Shown here piece after piece: positions 56,114-64,000 of a stretch of 64,000 nt of DNA (positions are counted from its first letter, which is position 1; every line of letters begins with the position of its first letter). The position numbers and the translations under genes were made by a program. The notes beneath the pieces are model-generated. The model saw only the letters and a program-made list of their open reading frames with translations, did not search any database and had not been told where the DNA came from. The stretch is from an uncultured Collinsella sp. (GTDB lineage Bacteria; Actinomycetota; Coriobacteriia; Coriobacteriales; Coriobacteriaceae), in the NCBI GenBank assembly GCA_934654625.1, contig CAKUGM010000001.1, forward strand, positions 1 through 64,000, given 5' to 3'.

Positions 56114-57496
56114 ATGTTCAAACGATTGCTTATCGCGAACCGCGGCGAGATCGCCTTGCGTGTGGCGCGCGCGTGCCGCGAGCTCGACATCGATCCGGTC
56201 ATGGTCTACTCCGAGGCCGATCGCGATGCGCTCCATGTGCAGCTGGCGGCGCATGCCTACTGCATCGGTCCCGCTCCTGCGCAGCAAAGCTATCTCAACG
56301 GCGACGCGATTCTGACGGTTGCAAAGGCTGCTGGCTGCGATGCGATTCACCCCGGCTATGGCTTTTTATCCGAAAACGCCACGTTTGCTCAGGAATGCGT
56401 AGACGAGGGAATCGCCTATGTGGGTCCTGCATCGAGCGTTATCGCGACTATGGGTAACAAGGCGGCCGCGCGCGAGATGATGAAGCGCGCAGGCGTGCCG
56501 GTGGTTCCCGGCTCGGACGGCTCTGTTGCCGATGCTCGCGAGGGCGCGCGTATCGCAGAGAAGATCGGTTACCCGGTACTCATCAAGGCGGCGGCGGGCG
56601 GCGGCGGGCGCGGTATGCGCCGCGTGTACGACCCCGATCGCTTTGAGGAGCTGTTCGAGGAGGCTCGTGCCGAATCGCGCGCGTGCTTTAACGATGACGA
56701 GATGTATCTCGAGAAGCTCATCGTCGATCCGCATCATATCGAGTTCCAGATACTGGCGGACGCCTACGGAAACATCGTTCACTTGGGCGACCGCGACTGT
56801 TCGATTCAGCGCCGCGGCCAGAAGATGATCGAGGAGACGCCGTCTCACGTGCTTTCGGACGAGCTTCGTGAGCGCATGGGCGCGGCGGCAGTCGCTGCTG
56901 CGCGCGCGGCGGGGTATCAAAACGCCGGAACGGTGGAGTTCGTGCTCGACCATACGGGCGAGTTCTACTTTATCGAGATGAACACACGCATTCAGGTGGA
57001 GCATCCCATCACCGAGATGGTGAGCGACGTGGACCTCGTGCGCGAGCAGATTCGCGTGGCCGCTGGTCTTCCCCTTGGCTTTACCCAGGAGGATGTCCAC
57101 ATCAAGGGGCATGCTATCGAGTGCCGCGTGAACGCCGAGGACCCCATGCGCAACTTTGCGCCCTCGCCCGCGCGCATCGATTTCCTTCATGTGCCGGGCG
57201 GTATGGGCGTGCGTGTGGATACGGGCATCTACCAGGGCTATACCGTCCCTGCGCAGTACGACTCGCTTATCGCCAAGCTCGATGTGTGGGCGCCTACGCG
57301 CCTGGAGGCGCTGCGCCGTTGCCGTCGCGCGCTCGAGGAGCTCATCGTCGAAGGCCCGGCGACCAATATCGACCTGCTTCATCAGGTGATGTACCACCCC
57401 CAGTTCATCCATGGCACGTATACCACGTCGTTTATGGACGAGCATCTCCAAGAGATTCTCGATTGGAATGTGGAGCAAAAGAAGGTGAGCGCATGA
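56114..57496 (+). CDS. accC: Acetyl-CoA carboxylase, biotin carboxylase subunit
   Basis: The 460-residue ATP-grasp enzyme carboxylates biotin on AccB. It begins [19 protein letters not shown]. It has the Gly-rich ATP lid [14 protein letters not shown], the catalytic region [16 protein letters not shown] and the substrate loop [13 protein letters not shown]. The length is normal. The ATG lies 12 bases after the accB stop. Its end overlaps the accD start (ATGA). Confidence 0.97.
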   Translation: MFKRLLIANRGEIALRVARACRELDIDPVMVYSEADRDALHVQLAAHAYCIGPAPAQQSYLNGDAILTVAKAAGCDAIHPGYGFLSENATFAQECVDEGIAYVGPASSVIATMGNKAAAREMMKRAGVPVVPGSDGSVADAREGARIAEKIGYPVLIKAAAGGGGRGMRRVYDPDRFEELFEEARAESRACFNDDEMYLEKLIVDPHHIEFQILADAYGNIVHLGDRDCSIQRRGQKMIEETPSHVLSDELRERMGAAAVAAARAAGYQNAGTVEFVLDHTGEFYFIEMNTRIQVEHPITEMVSDVDLVREQIRVAAGLPLGFTQEDVHIKGHAIECRVNAEDPMRNFAPSPARIDFLHVPGGMGVRVDTGIYQGYTVPAQYDSLIAKLDVWAPTRLEALRRCRRALEELIVEGPATNIDLLHQVMYHPQFIHGTYTTSFMDEHLQEILDWNVEQKKVSA

Positions 57497-58368
57497 TAGC
57501 CCCCTTTGGTAAACGCCGTGCGCGCCTCCTCCAGCTGCGCGATCTTCGTCGTGCGGGCGAGGCACCTGTGCGCCTGCCGCAACAAACATGCCCGGCATGT
57601 GAACATGAGCTCACGCAGGACGAGTTGGTCCACAACCTGTATGTCTGCCCCCACTGCGGGCATCACCTGCGCATCGGCGCCCGGGAGCGTCTTGCCTCGG
57701 TGCTCGATGCCGGTAGCTTTAGAGAGCTCGATGCAAAGTTGACCTCGAGCGACCCTCTTGATTTTCCCGAGTATCCCGCCAAACTGCGTGACCTGCGCAA
57801 AAAGACGGGTCTGACGGACGCTTTGGTGTGCGGATGGGGCACTGTCGATGGCGTTCGCGTTGCCATCGGGGTGCTCGATACCTCGTTTTTGATGGGAAGT
57901 ATGGGCGCCGTTGTGGGCGAAAAGCTCACGCGCCTTATCGAGCGCGCGGCAAAGAGGAAATGCCCGCTCATCGTGTTCTCTGCAAGTGGCGGCGCGCGTA
58001 TGCAGGAGGGCATTATCTCGTTGATGCAGATGGCAAAGACCTCTGCCGCGATTGAGCGCTTTTCGGCTGCCGGCGGGCTTTTTATCTCGGTTATGACGCA
58101 TCCCACCACGGGTGGCGTGACAGCGAGTTTTGCTTCGCTGGGCGACATCATGCTTGCCGAGCCCGGCGCGCTGATTGGATTTGCAGGTCCGCGCGTTATC
58201 GAGCAGACCATCGGAGAGTCCCTGCCTCAAGGATTCCAACGAGCAGAATTCCAGCTCAAACACGGATTTATCGACGCAGTGGTGCCGCGCGGGCGCATGC
58301 GCGCGCAGATTTTCCGTCTGCTTATGCTTCACGGTTTTGGAGGTGCCTCGCGTGGCTCTCAAAAATAA
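57493..58368 (+). CDS. accD: Acetyl-CoA carboxylase, carboxyltransferase subunit beta
   Basis: The 291-residue beta subunit has the N-terminal zinc ribbon [24 protein letters not shown] (key CPAC ... CPHC). The carboxyltransferase core includes [22 protein letters not shown] (key SGGARMQEG) and [17 protein letters not shown]. With AccA it moves the carboxyl group from biotin to acetyl-CoA. The ATG overlaps the accC stop, and its last 17 bases overlap the accA start. An upstream extension of the open frame lies in accC and is not used. Confidence 0.95.
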   Translation: MIAPFGKRRARLLQLRDLRRAGEAPVRLPQQTCPACEHELTQDELVHNLYVCPHCGHHLRIGARERLASVLDAGSFRELDAKLTSSDPLDFPEYPAKLRDLRKKTGLTDALVCGWGTVDGVRVAIGVLDTSFLMGSMGAVVGEKLTRLIERAAKRKCPLIVFSASGGARMQEGIISLMQMAKTSAAIERFSAAGGLFISVMTHPTTGGVTASFASLGDIMLAEPGALIGFAGPRVIEQTIGESLPQGFQRAEFQLKHGFIDAVVPRGRMRAQIFRLLMLHGFGGASRGSQK

Positions 58369-59182
58369 TGCGGATCTTACCGCTGCAGAGCGTGTGGCGC
58401 TTGCCCGTGTATCGCAGCGTCCGGGCGTTGAGGAGTACGTGGATGCGCTTTTTGAAAACGTATTCGAGCAGCGTGGCGACCGTGCCTGCTCCGACGATCC
58501 AGCCATCATGTGCGCCATCGCTACGTTTCACGGTCGCCCTGTGACGGTTGTCGGCCATCGCAAGGGGTCGACGATCGAGCAGCGCATGGCATTCAATTTT
58601 GGCATGCCATCACCTGAGGGGTATCGCAAAGCGCAGCGTGCGATGCGCGCCGCCGAGAAGTTCGGCCGTCCCATCATCACGTTCGTCGACACACCGGGCG
58701 CCTACCCGGGGTTGGAAGCGGAAGAGCATGGCCAAGGCGAGGCGATCGCTCGGAGCATCGAGCTCATGAGCGCCTTGAAGGTTCCGGTGGTCTGCGTGAT
58801 CAGCGGTGAGGGCGGCTCGGGCGGCGCATTGGCGCTTGCCGTGGGCAACCGGGTGTTCATGCTCGAGAACTCGGTCTATTCGGTTCTTTCGCCCGAAGGG
58901 TTCGCTTCGATTCTTTGGAAGGACTCGACGCGCTCGGACGAGGCATGTGAGGTTATGAAACTCACGGCGCACGACCTGCTTGACCTGCAGGTTGTCGATG
59001 CGGTTATCCCTGAGCCGGCAGGAGGGGCCCATGAGGACCCGCAGACGGTATTTCAGACGGTCGATGTCTATCTGCGCCGCGCACTCGACGAGCTGAGGGG
59101 CACGACGGGCGTAGCGCTCGCACGTGAGCGCTACGCGAAGTTCAGGGCAATGGGAACGCGTGCGCAAAGGAGGTGCAGGTGA
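58352..59182 (+). CDS. accA: Acetyl-CoA carboxylase, carboxyltransferase subunit alpha
   Basis: The 276-residue alpha subunit has [42 protein letters not shown] (key [18 protein letters not shown]), the acyl-CoA site [17 protein letters not shown], and [15 protein letters not shown]. The GTG at 58352 has GGAGG eight bases upstream and lies inside the end of accD. At 276 residues it is a short, Gram-positive-like form. Its stop overlaps the fabH start. Confidence 0.95.
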   Translation: MALKNNADLTAAERVALARVSQRPGVEEYVDALFENVFEQRGDRACSDDPAIMCAIATFHGRPVTVVGHRKGSTIEQRMAFNFGMPSPEGYRKAQRAMRAAEKFGRPIITFVDTPGAYPGLEAEEHGQGEAIARSIELMSALKVPVVCVISGEGGSGGALALAVGNRVFMLENSVYSVLSPEGFASILWKDSTRSDEACEVMKLTAHDLLDLQVVDAVIPEPAGGAHEDPQTVFQTVDVYLRRALDELRGTTGVALARERYAKFRAMGTRAQRRCR

Positions 59183-60138
59183 TGAGTGGCGTTAAACTTG
59201 TCGGTACGGGCTCGGCCCTTCCGTCGCGCACGGTGACCAACGACGATTTGGCGCAGATCGTGGATACCTCGGACGAGTGGATTCGCCCGAGGACGGGTAT
59301 CTGCGAGCGTCATTATTGCACCTCTGAGGAGAATCACGGGCAACTTGTGCGTTGGGCCGCCCAGCGCGCCTTGGATGACGCGGGTATTTTCGCGCAGGAT
59401 GTGGGCATTTGCCTTGTCGCTACGTTCACCTCGTCAAATGCAACGCCTTCGACTGCATGTTTGCTGCAGCGTGACCTGGGACTTGCCGAAGACACGCTCT
59501 GTCTTGATCTAAACGCAGCCTGTGCGGGTTTTGTCTATGCCTTGCATGTCGCCGAGCAGCTTTTGCTTGATAGCCCCCGTCCCTATGCTCTGGTCATCGG
59601 TGCCGATGCGGTGAGCCGCGTGCTTGACTTCACGGATCGTTCGACCTGCGTGCTGTTTGGTGACGGAGCGGGGGCGGCGGTCCTTAAGGCGGAGTCGGAT
59701 GCTATGCCGCTGTACGCCGTTTGGGGCTCGCGCGGAGACGACGTCTCGCTTTGCGCCCCGAGTGAGGAGGGCGGCGCCGCGGTGATTCCGCGTCTGCGCA
59801 TGGACGGCCGCGCCGTATTCCGCTTTGCAACCGAGATTTTGCCTGCTTGCACGCAAAAGGTGCTCGAGCGCGCGGGGCTGGATATCGAACAGGTCGATCG
59901 ATTCGTCTTTCACCAGGCAAATCAGCGCATCGTCGATCTGGCGGTAAAAAAGCTCGGCGCAGATCCCGGGCGTTGCGGCGGCAATATCGCGCATACGGGA
60001 AATACCTCGGCAGCAAGCGTGGCGATTCTTCTCGATGAGCTTTGCCGCACGGGCGCGCTCGCATCTGGCGGACGGGCGCTGTGCGTTGGATTTGGCGCGG
60101 GCCTTACCTGGGCCGGCGCATTGTTGGAGCGTGCCTAG
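59182..60138 (+). CDS. fabH: 3-oxoacyl-ACP synthase III (FabH)
   Basis: The 318-residue condensing enzyme starts fatty acid synthesis from acyl-CoA and malonyl-ACP. The catalytic triad is visible: Cys114 in LNAACAGFVYAL, His in FVFHQANQRI and Asn in AHTGNTSAAS. The N-terminal GTGSALPSRTVTNDDLAQIVDTSDEWI (key GTGSALP, VDTSDEWI) is standard. The ATG at 59182 overlaps the accA TGA, with AGGAGG 9 bases upstream. Confidence 0.95.
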   Translation: MSGVKLVGTGSALPSRTVTNDDLAQIVDTSDEWIRPRTGICERHYCTSEENHGQLVRWAAQRALDDAGIFAQDVGICLVATFTSSNATPSTACLLQRDLGLAEDTLCLDLNAACAGFVYALHVAEQLLLDSPRPYALVIGADAVSRVLDFTDRSTCVLFGDGAGAAVLKAESDAMPLYAVWGSRGDDVSLCAPSEEGGAAVIPRLRMDGRAVFRFATEILPACTQKVLERAGLDIEQVDRFVFHQANQRIVDLAVKKLGADPGRCGGNIAHTGNTSAASVAILLDELCRTGALASGGRALCVGFGAGLTWAGALLERA

Positions 60139-60176
60139 GGGAGCTAGTTCCCACACGCGGCATGGAAAGGACAGAC

Positions 60177-61103
60177 ATGAAGCTCAATGAGCTCTTGGGA
60201 ACCGAGTTTCCCCTCATACAGGGCGGTATGGCCAATATCGCTACGGGCGCGTTCGCTGCGGCATGCTCTAATGCCGGCGCGCTGGGTATCGTGGCTTCGG
60301 GTGGCATGGACGCCCCGGCGCTGCGCGAGCAGATCCGTGCGGCCCGCGCCGCGACCGATAAACCCTTTGGCGTGAACCTCATGCTCATGAATCCACATAT
60401 CGACGAGCTGGCTCAGGTTGTCGTCGAGGAGCACGTGAGCGTTCTCACCACCGGTGCGGGCAATCCCGGCAAGTACATGGACCGGTGGAAAGCCGCCGGA
60501 ATCAAGGTGTTCCCGGTGGTGGCGGCACCCGTGTTGGCTCGCCGTCTTGCTCGCTACGATATCGACGGCGTGATTGCCGAGGGAACCGAGAGCGGCGGTC
60601 ACGTGGGCGAGACCACGACCATGGCACTTGTCCCGCAGGTGGTCGACGCCGTTGACGTGCCCGTTATCGCTGCGGGCGGCATTGCCGACGGCCGTCAGCT
60701 TGCGGCTGCGTTCGCGCTGGGTGCCGTGGGCGCTCAGGTGGGAACGTGCTTGCTGGCGAGCGAGGAGTGCCCCATCCACGAGAACTATAAGCAGGCCGTG
60801 ATCAAGGCGGGTTCCAACGACACCGTGGTGACGGGCCGCTCGAAGGGCGCTCCGGTGCGCGTTCTCAAAAACAAGATGGCGCGCGAGTACCTCAAGCTCG
60901 AGCAGGGCGATCCCTCGCGAGACGAGCTCGAGACGTTGACGCTCGGCTCCCTGCGCCGCGCCGTTGTCGACGGCGATCTTGACAGGGGAAGCTTCATGTC
61001 CGGTCAGGTTGCCGCCATGGTGAAGGAGATTCGCCCGGCGCGTGCGATTTTCGAGGACCTCATGGCAGGTGCCAAGCAGGCTATCGAGGGGGTGCGCTTG
61101 TGA
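60177..61103 (+). CDS. fabK: Enoyl-ACP reductase II (FabK), NPD/IMP-dehydrogenase-like flavoprotein
   Basis: The 308-residue TIM-barrel FMN enzyme has the FabK order: FPLIQGGMANIATGAFAAACSNAGALGIVASGG (key PLIQGGMANI), GVNLMLMNPH, EGTESGGHVGE with the catalytic-region His, and VIAAGGIADGRQ followed by GAVGAQVGT. It performs the last reduction of the elongation cycle. No fabI is seen. The ATG at 60177 has GGAAAGG upstream. The stop overlaps the fabD start (GTGA). Confidence 0.92.
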   Translation: MKLNELLGTEFPLIQGGMANIATGAFAAACSNAGALGIVASGGMDAPALREQIRAARAATDKPFGVNLMLMNPHIDELAQVVVEEHVSVLTTGAGNPGKYMDRWKAAGIKVFPVVAAPVLARRLARYDIDGVIAEGTESGGHVGETTTMALVPQVVDAVDVPVIAAGGIADGRQLAAAFALGAVGAQVGTCLLASEECPIHENYKQAVIKAGSNDTVVTGRSKGAPVRVLKNKMAREYLKLEQGDPSRDELETLTLGSLRRAVVDGDLDRGSFMSGQVAAMVKEIRPARAIFEDLMAGAKQAIEGVRL

Positions 61104-62029
61104 GCAAGACGGCTTTCCTCTTTGCGGGCCAGGGGTCTCAACATGCCGGAATGGGTCGCGACCTCTACGAGGCATATCCCGTATTTCGCGAGGTCATCGA
61201 TGGTGCGAATCTCGATTTCGACCTGCGCGCCCTTATGTTCGAGGGACCGGACGAGCAGCTGTCCCAAACACGCTACACCCAGCCGTGCATGGTCGCATTT
61301 GCGGCGGGCATGACGGCGGTTCTCGATGAGATGGGAATCAAGCCCGATTACGTTGCGGGCTTGAGCCTGGGTGAGTATTCCGCCCTGGCGGCCGCAAACG
61401 TCTTCGAGCCCCAGCAGGCGATACAGCTTGCGGCGTTTCGCGGGAATGCCATGGCATGCGCGGCGGAGGGCCGCACCTGCGCCATGGTCTCGATTCTGGG
61501 TTTGTCGCGTGAGGCTGTCGAATCAGCGGTTGAGCTTGCCGCCGCTGCGGGCCAGGGAACGGTTGAGGTTTCCAACTACAACTGCCCCGGCCAAACCGTC
61601 ATCGCCGGCGACGCTCCCGCAGTGGAGCTTGCTGCCGCCGCTGCCCGAGAGGTCGGTGCTCGCAGGTGCATTTCGCTGCATGTGAGCGGCCCGTTCCACA
61701 CTTCCTTGCTGCGTCCTGCAGGCGATGCCCTGCGCGTCCGCTTTGAAGAGGAGCGCTTCGGCCAGATGTCTGTTCCCGTGCTCTTTAACTGTCTGGGCCA
61801 CGAGATGGGCGCGGATGACAGCATTCCGGCACTGCTCGAACGACAGGTTCAGTCTGCCGTGCGTATGGAAGAAACCATCATGCGCCTGGTTGAGCTGGGT
61901 GTGGACCGCGTGGTGGAGATCGGACCCGGCAAGGTGCTTTCTGGTTTGGTCCGCCGCTGCACCAAGGACATTCGCTGTATTCCGGTCGAAACATGTGAGG
62001 ACCTGGAATCGCTCAAGGAGGAGCTGTAA
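61100..62029 (+). CDS. fabD: Malonyl-CoA:ACP transacylase
   Basis: The 309-residue enzyme moves malonyl from CoA to ACP. The catalytic serine is in AGLSLGEYSALAAA, the first loop is FLFAGQGSQHAGMG, and the active-site His is in SGPFHTSLLRPAG. The start is GTG, overlapping the fabK stop. The stop overlaps the fabG ATG (TAATG), so four genes here are coupled in a row. Confidence 0.96.
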   Translation: MSKTAFLFAGQGSQHAGMGRDLYEAYPVFREVIDGANLDFDLRALMFEGPDEQLSQTRYTQPCMVAFAAGMTAVLDEMGIKPDYVAGLSLGEYSALAAANVFEPQQAIQLAAFRGNAMACAAEGRTCAMVSILGLSREAVESAVELAAAAGQGTVEVSNYNCPGQTVIAGDAPAVELAAAAAREVGARRCISLHVSGPFHTSLLRPAGDALRVRFEEERFGQMSVPVLFNCLGHEMGADDSIPALLERQVQSAVRMEETIMRLVELGVDRVVEIGPGKVLSGLVRRCTKDIRCIPVETCEDLESLKEEL

Positions 62030-62784
62030 TGATGGAGGGTCTTTCTTTGACGGACAAGTGCGCCGTCGTGACGGGCGGCTCGCGCGGCATCGGTCGCGCG
62101 GTTTGCCTGGAGTTGGCGCGCCTGGGTGCTCGTGTGGTCTTTACCTATGCCGGCAACGCCGAGGCCGCTCAAAAGACGGTCGAGATGATCGAGGCACGAG
62201 GCGGGACCGCACGTGCTATCTGTGCCGACGTACGCAGCGCAGAAGACGCGACGCGCGTGATCGACGAGGCGCGTAGTAGTTTCGGCGGTGTGGACATCCT
62301 TGCCAACAACGCCGGCATCACCTGCGACAAGCTCGCCGCACGCATGAAGCCCGAGGATTTCGATGCCGTGATCGACACGAATCTCAAGGGCGCTTTCCTC
62401 TACACCAAGGCCGCCTTGCGCCCCATGATGCGCGCCCGCTCGGGCACGATCGTCAACATGGCCTCGGTGGTGGGTCTTCGCGGTAACGCCGGGCAAGCCA
62501 ACTACGCCGCGAGCAAGGCAGGGCTCATCGGCATGACCAAGTCCATCGCCCGTGAGGTCGCTTCTTTGGGCATACGCGTGAATGCCGTGGCCCCTGGTTT
62601 TATCGCGACGGACATGACCGATGCGATGCCCGAGGCCGCTCGCACGGCAACGCTCGCTTCGATTCCGGCCGCTCGTCTGGGCGAGGCCGACGAGGTCGCT
62701 CGCGTCGTGGCCTTCTTGGCCAGTGACGCCGCTTCATATGTAACAGGACAGGTTCTTGCCGTCGACGGCGGCATGGCGATGTAG
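62029..62784 (+). CDS. fabG: 3-oxoacyl-ACP reductase (FabG)
   Basis: The 251-residue short-chain dehydrogenase has the cofactor motif VTGGSRGIGRAV near residue 14, NNAGIT, the catalytic Ser in NMASVVG and Tyr/Lys in YAASKAGLIG. PGFIATDMT and the C-terminal YVTGQVLAVDGGMAM are typical FabG. It reduces 3-oxoacyl-ACP with NADPH. A second ATG one codon downstream is also possible. Confidence 0.96.
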   Translation: MMEGLSLTDKCAVVTGGSRGIGRAVCLELARLGARVVFTYAGNAEAAQKTVEMIEARGGTARAICADVRSAEDATRVIDEARSSFGGVDILANNAGITCDKLAARMKPEDFDAVIDTNLKGAFLYTKAALRPMMRARSGTIVNMASVVGLRGNAGQANYAASKAGLIGMTKSIAREVASLGIRVNAVAPGFIATDMTDAMPEAARTATLASIPAARLGEADEVARVVAFLASDAASYVTGQVLAVDGGMAM

Positions 62785-62793
62785 GGAGTCAAC

Positions 62794-64000
62794 ATGGCAA
62801 AACGCAGGGTTGTCATAACGGGAATGGGCGCTGTTACCCCGCTGGGCCACAGTGTCTCTGAGAGCTGGGCGGCCGTCCGCGCCGGTGAGTGCGGCATCGC
62901 ACCCATCTCGCTATTCGACGCCTCGGATATGAAGGTATCGCTTGCTGCCGAGGTTAAGGATTGGGACCCGGCAGCCGTCCTGGGCGCACGAGAGTCCAAG
63001 CACATGGCGCGCTTTACGCAGTTCGCCATGGCGGCGGCCCATGAGGCGGTGGATGATTCCGGTTTGAACCTCGAAGACTGCGACCGCACGCGTGCGGGCG
63101 TCGTTATCGGAAGCGGTATCGGCGGCGTTGCCGAGACGGAGTCTCAGCAGATGCGCTGCAACGCTCGTGGCTTCGACCGTTGCTCTCCCTACTACATCCC
63201 GTCGGGCATTTCCAATATGGCTGCCGGCCAGGTTGCCATTGCCTTTGGCTTCAAAGGCATGTGCACCTGCCCGGTTACCGCATGCGCGAGCGGAACGAAC
63301 GCCCTGGGCGATGCATTTCGTCAGATTCGCGACGGCTACGCCGACCTTATGCTCGCGGGTGGAACCGAGGCCGCAGTGACGCCTCTTTCGATCGGCGGCT
63401 TTACGACCATGCGCGCGCTTCACACGGGCGACGATCCCGCTTGCGCCTCGATTCCCTTCGATGCCCGCCGCAGCGGCTTTGTGATGGGCGAGGGCGCTGG
63501 CGTGTGCCTGCTCGAGGAGCTCGAACACGCGCAGGCGCGCGGCGCGCATATCTATGCCGAGCTCGTGGGCTATGGCGTCACCTGCGATGCGTTCCATATC
63601 ACGGCTCCTTCCGAAAACGGCGAGGGCGCCGCGCGCGCCATGCAACTCACGCTCGAGGACGCAGGCGTCGACCCCTCTCAGGTTGGCTACATCAACGCCC
63701 ACGGCACCTCGACTAAGCTCAACGACGAGCGCGAGACGCAGGCTGTCAAAACGGCGTTTGGCGAGCATGCGAGCGAGCTTGCCATGAGTTCGACCAAGTC
63801 CATGACGGGCCATATGTTGGGCGCCGCCGGTGCCGTTGAGGCTATTTTCACGGCACTTGCTCTGCATGATTCCTATCTGCCGGCAACCATCGGGTACCAA
63901 GAAGCCGATCCCTCTTGCGATCTCGATTACGTGACGGGTCAGGGGCGTTCGGCATCGATTGAATACGCTATGTCCGATTCGCTCGGCTTTGGCGGCCATA
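62794..64000 (+). CDS. fabF: 3-oxoacyl-ACP synthase II (FabF), truncated by the window end
   Basis: The reading frame is open from the ATG at 62794 to the end of the window (402 codons), so the last residues and stop are missing. It begins MAKRRVVITGMGAVTPLGH. The catalytic Cys is in VTACASGTNALGDAFR. The two His are in INAHGTSTKLNDERET and STKSMTGHMLGAAGAVEA. It elongates acyl-ACP. It follows fabG by nine bases with GGGAG upstream. fabZ has not appeared so far and may lie beyond the window. Confidence 0.95.
   Translation, partial: MAKRRVVITGMGAVTPLGHSVSESWAAVRAGECGIAPISLFDASDMKVSLAAEVKDWDPAAVLGARESKHMARFTQFAMAAAHEAVDDSGLNLEDCDRTRAGVVIGSGIGGVAETESQQMRCNARGFDRCSPYYIPSGISNMAAGQVAIAFGFKGMCTCPVTACASGTNALGDAFRQIRDGYADLMLAGGTEAAVTPLSIGGFTTMRALHTGDDPACASIPFDARRSGFVMGEGAGVCLLEELEHAQARGAHIYAELVGYGVTCDAFHITAPSENGEGAARAMQLTLEDAGVDPSQVGYINAHGTSTKLNDERETQAVKTAFGEHASELAMSSTKSMTGHMLGAAGAVEAIFTALALHDSYLPATIGYQEADPSCDLDYVTGQGRSASIEYAMSDSLGFGGH

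Overview
This window looks like the chromosomal replication-origin region of a moderately GC-rich gut actinobacterium of the class Coriobacteriia, most likely Collinsella or a close relative. That assignment is inferred from protein style and gene order, not from a database search. The evidence is the block gyrA-gyrB-DUF721-recF-dnaN-dnaA facing rpmH-rnpA-yidD-yidC-khpB-rsmG-parAB, a PafB/PafC pair of WYL proteins, and a type II fatty acid synthesis cluster that uses FabK. About 50 protein genes, two complete tRNAs and one partial tRNA are supported.

Layout. 1-0.7 kb: 5' end of a tRNA (-) and a DUF151 nuclease-like gene (+). 0.8-11.8 kb: leftward replication block gyrA, gyrB, DUF721/DciA-like, recF, dnaN, dnaA, and an unnamed GHKL-ATPase/winged-helix protein that overlaps dnaA. 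11.8-12.1 kb: divergence point with DnaA-box-like 9-mers. 12.1-17.1 kb: rightward rpmH, rnpA, yidD, yidC, khpB, rsmG, three parS sites, parA, parB and a small membrane protein. 17-28 kb: rlmN, ddl, a DnaQ-DinG exonuclease-helicase, PafB/PafC, and a large membrane protein built on a split, degenerate M28 peptidase fold. 28-33 kb: class B sortase and its LAQTG-anchored adhesin, then tRNA-Gly. 33-45 kb: purB, a TSCPD protein, a Tat lipoprotein, an acetyltransferase, a two-component system, purC, a membrane protein, an M29 aminopeptidase, tRNA-Lys with a duplicated 3' end, and a phosphohexomutase. 45-55 kb: tail-anchored protein, Hsp20, MBL hydrolase, tilS, hpt, ftsH, aminotransferase, PHP phosphatase, rlmD. 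55.4-64 kb: acpP-accB-accC-accD-accA-fabH-fabK-fabD-fabG-fabF, cut off by the window end.

The most interesting theme is replication control. The repeated 9-mer TTTTCAACA lies on both sides of dnaA and before gyrA. It departs from the classical DnaA box TTATCCACA, and the DnaA recognition helix departs from consensus at matching positions (SQAALG and DHAT where SLPEIG and DHTT are usual). An undescribed ATPase with a prion-like Q/P/Y-rich linker and a winged helix is translationally coupled to dnaA. Other points worth a second look are the split M28-like pseudo-peptidase, the tRNA-Lys 3' duplication with nearby perfect inverted repeats, a long stem-loop between gyrB and gyrA, parS-like sites outside the main cluster, and a HAIR-like operator before hsp20.
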